From contig JAPPPC010000403.1 in assembly GCA_028817685.1 (NCBI GenBank), positions 1-5,440 of the forward strand: a DNA stretch of 5,440 bases, written 5' to 3'. This DNA is from Rhodospirillaceae bacterium. GTDB lineage: Bacteria; Pseudomonadota; Alphaproteobacteria; UBA8366; GCA-2717185. Each line of letters begins with the position of its first letter. Positions within the stretch are counted from its first letter, which is position 1. A model generated the notes under the pieces. The model searched no databases, was not told the origin of the DNA, and saw only the letters and a program-made list of their open reading frames with translations. Below, piece after piece: positions 4,886-5,440 of the stretch. Position numbers and translations under genes: made by a program.

Positions 4886-5440
4886 ATGCGGAATTTTGTT
4901 TTCTTGGCGTTTGGCCTGCTTGTCGCCTTTTCGAGCCAAAGCCTGGCCCTGACGATCAGCAATTCGGATCGTGACATCGATGTCAGACTGTTCACGACGG
5001 ACCGGGATAATCCGATATTATTCGACGGCGATGGCGAGGCTGTAACGGATAACAATCCCCACCTCCAGAATCTGTTTGCAACGATCGGGTCGAGCGGAAC
5101 CGGCGTGATCCCGAGTTTCGAAGCGCGCGCCGGCATGACGTCTTCCGGTGTTTTTGGCCTCGAAGCGACGATCAACCCCTTCAATTTTCCGACGGATGCT
5201 TTTGGCGATCCCATCTTCCATACGATCGAGGCCAATGTCAGGTTAAGCATATTGATGGACAACCTGACGTCAGACGTATTCAAGTTAGACTCGAGCTTCT
5301 TTGTCTCCGGCGGGGAGTGCTCTCTGGGCCCGGCCGATGTGGACAATTTTGTCGATTACAGGTTGCGAACCTTCGTCGGCACATCCGGTATAGCGGCCGG
5401 CGGCACCCCGATCCCGATTGAGGAGATAGGCGCGCCGGCA
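4886..5440 (+). CDS. Exported protein of unknown family, N-terminal part (possible PEP-CTERM-type protein)
   Basis: The frame stays open for 185 codons to the window end. The ATG at 4886 is chosen because AAGGGA (4872-4877) stands eight bases upstream and because it gives a compact signal peptide: MRNF, a hydrophobic core (residues 4-15), then SQSLA with cleavage likely after Ala21. An in-frame ATG at 4862 would add eight residues with a poorer site. The mature part is acidic and rich in Asp, Asn, Gly, Ser, Thr and Phe, with beta-like segments such as FHTIEANVRLSILMDNLTSD (111-130) and FFVSGGECSLGPADVDNF (138-155), and one cysteine (Cys145). I recognise no enzyme or binding domain. The make-up resembles secreted, sorting-signal proteins of the PEP-CTERM or VPxxPA type, but the C-terminus that would prove it is not in the window. 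A sigma-54 promoter with paired upstream sites faces it. It is more AT-rich than the left-hand genes. Confidence 0.7.
   Translation, partial: MRNFVFLAFGLLVAFSSQSLALTISNSDRDIDVRLFTTDRDNPILFDGDGEAVTDNNPHLQNLFATIGSSGTGVIPSFEARAGMTSSGVFGLEATINPFNFPTDAFGDPIFHTIEANVRLSILMDNLTSDVFKLDSSFFVSGGECSLGPADVDNFVDYRLRTFVGTSGIAAGGTPIPIEEIGAPA

Noticed and set aside
4795..5346. Leftward open frame of 183 residues at the right end
   Set aside because: The rightward frame over the same DNA has a signal peptide, ribosome binding site and sigma-54 promoter. The leftward product looks like random basic/Ser-rich sequence and would end inside the promoter.

Overview
The window is GC-rich, with short intergenic gaps and Gram-negative-type genes: a PotD-like periplasmic binding protein with a Sec signal peptide, a PotA-like ATPase, a creatinase and an EutD/DoeA-like enzyme. 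This mix suggests a proteobacterium, most likely an alphaproteobacterium. That placement is inferred from gene types and composition; no marker gene is present.

Positions 1-2913 read leftward. From right to left they hold a creatinase-type M24-fold hydrolase (2913-1693), a 181-nt gap with a candidate promoter and small inverted repeats, a PotA-like ABC ATPase with a GTG start (1511-369), and the start of a PotD-like substrate-binding protein (317-1, cut by the window edge). Permease genes are expected further left. At 2981-4162, divergently transcribed across a 67-nt gap, lies a second M24-fold hydrolase that closely resembles ectoine hydrolase (EutD/DoeA). Both hydrolases have lost most or all M24 metal ligands and keep residues typical of metal-free C-N hydrolases. 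Together the locus looks like uptake plus hydrolysis of a small nitrogenous solute of the creatine, ectoine or related guanidino/amidine type. No partner deacetylase (EutE/DoeB) or regulator gene is visible.

Positions 4163-4861 hold no convincing gene but much structure: a weak terminator-like element, two copies of a 24-25 bp repeat, and three nested hairpins. Nearest the next gene there is a near-consensus sigma-54 (-24/-12) promoter. It is preceded by two matching 18-bp dyads spaced exactly 100 bp apart, centred near -96 and -196, where enhancer-binding-protein sites usually sit.

This promoter faces an open reading frame from 4886 (or 4862) to the window end. It encodes a protein with a clean signal peptide and no recognised family. 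The sigma-54 promoter, paired TGTCG-N7-TTACA sites and secreted low-complexity product together recall RpoN/PrsR-controlled PEP-CTERM genes. This is the most interesting lead in the window, but the diagnostic C-terminus lies outside it.
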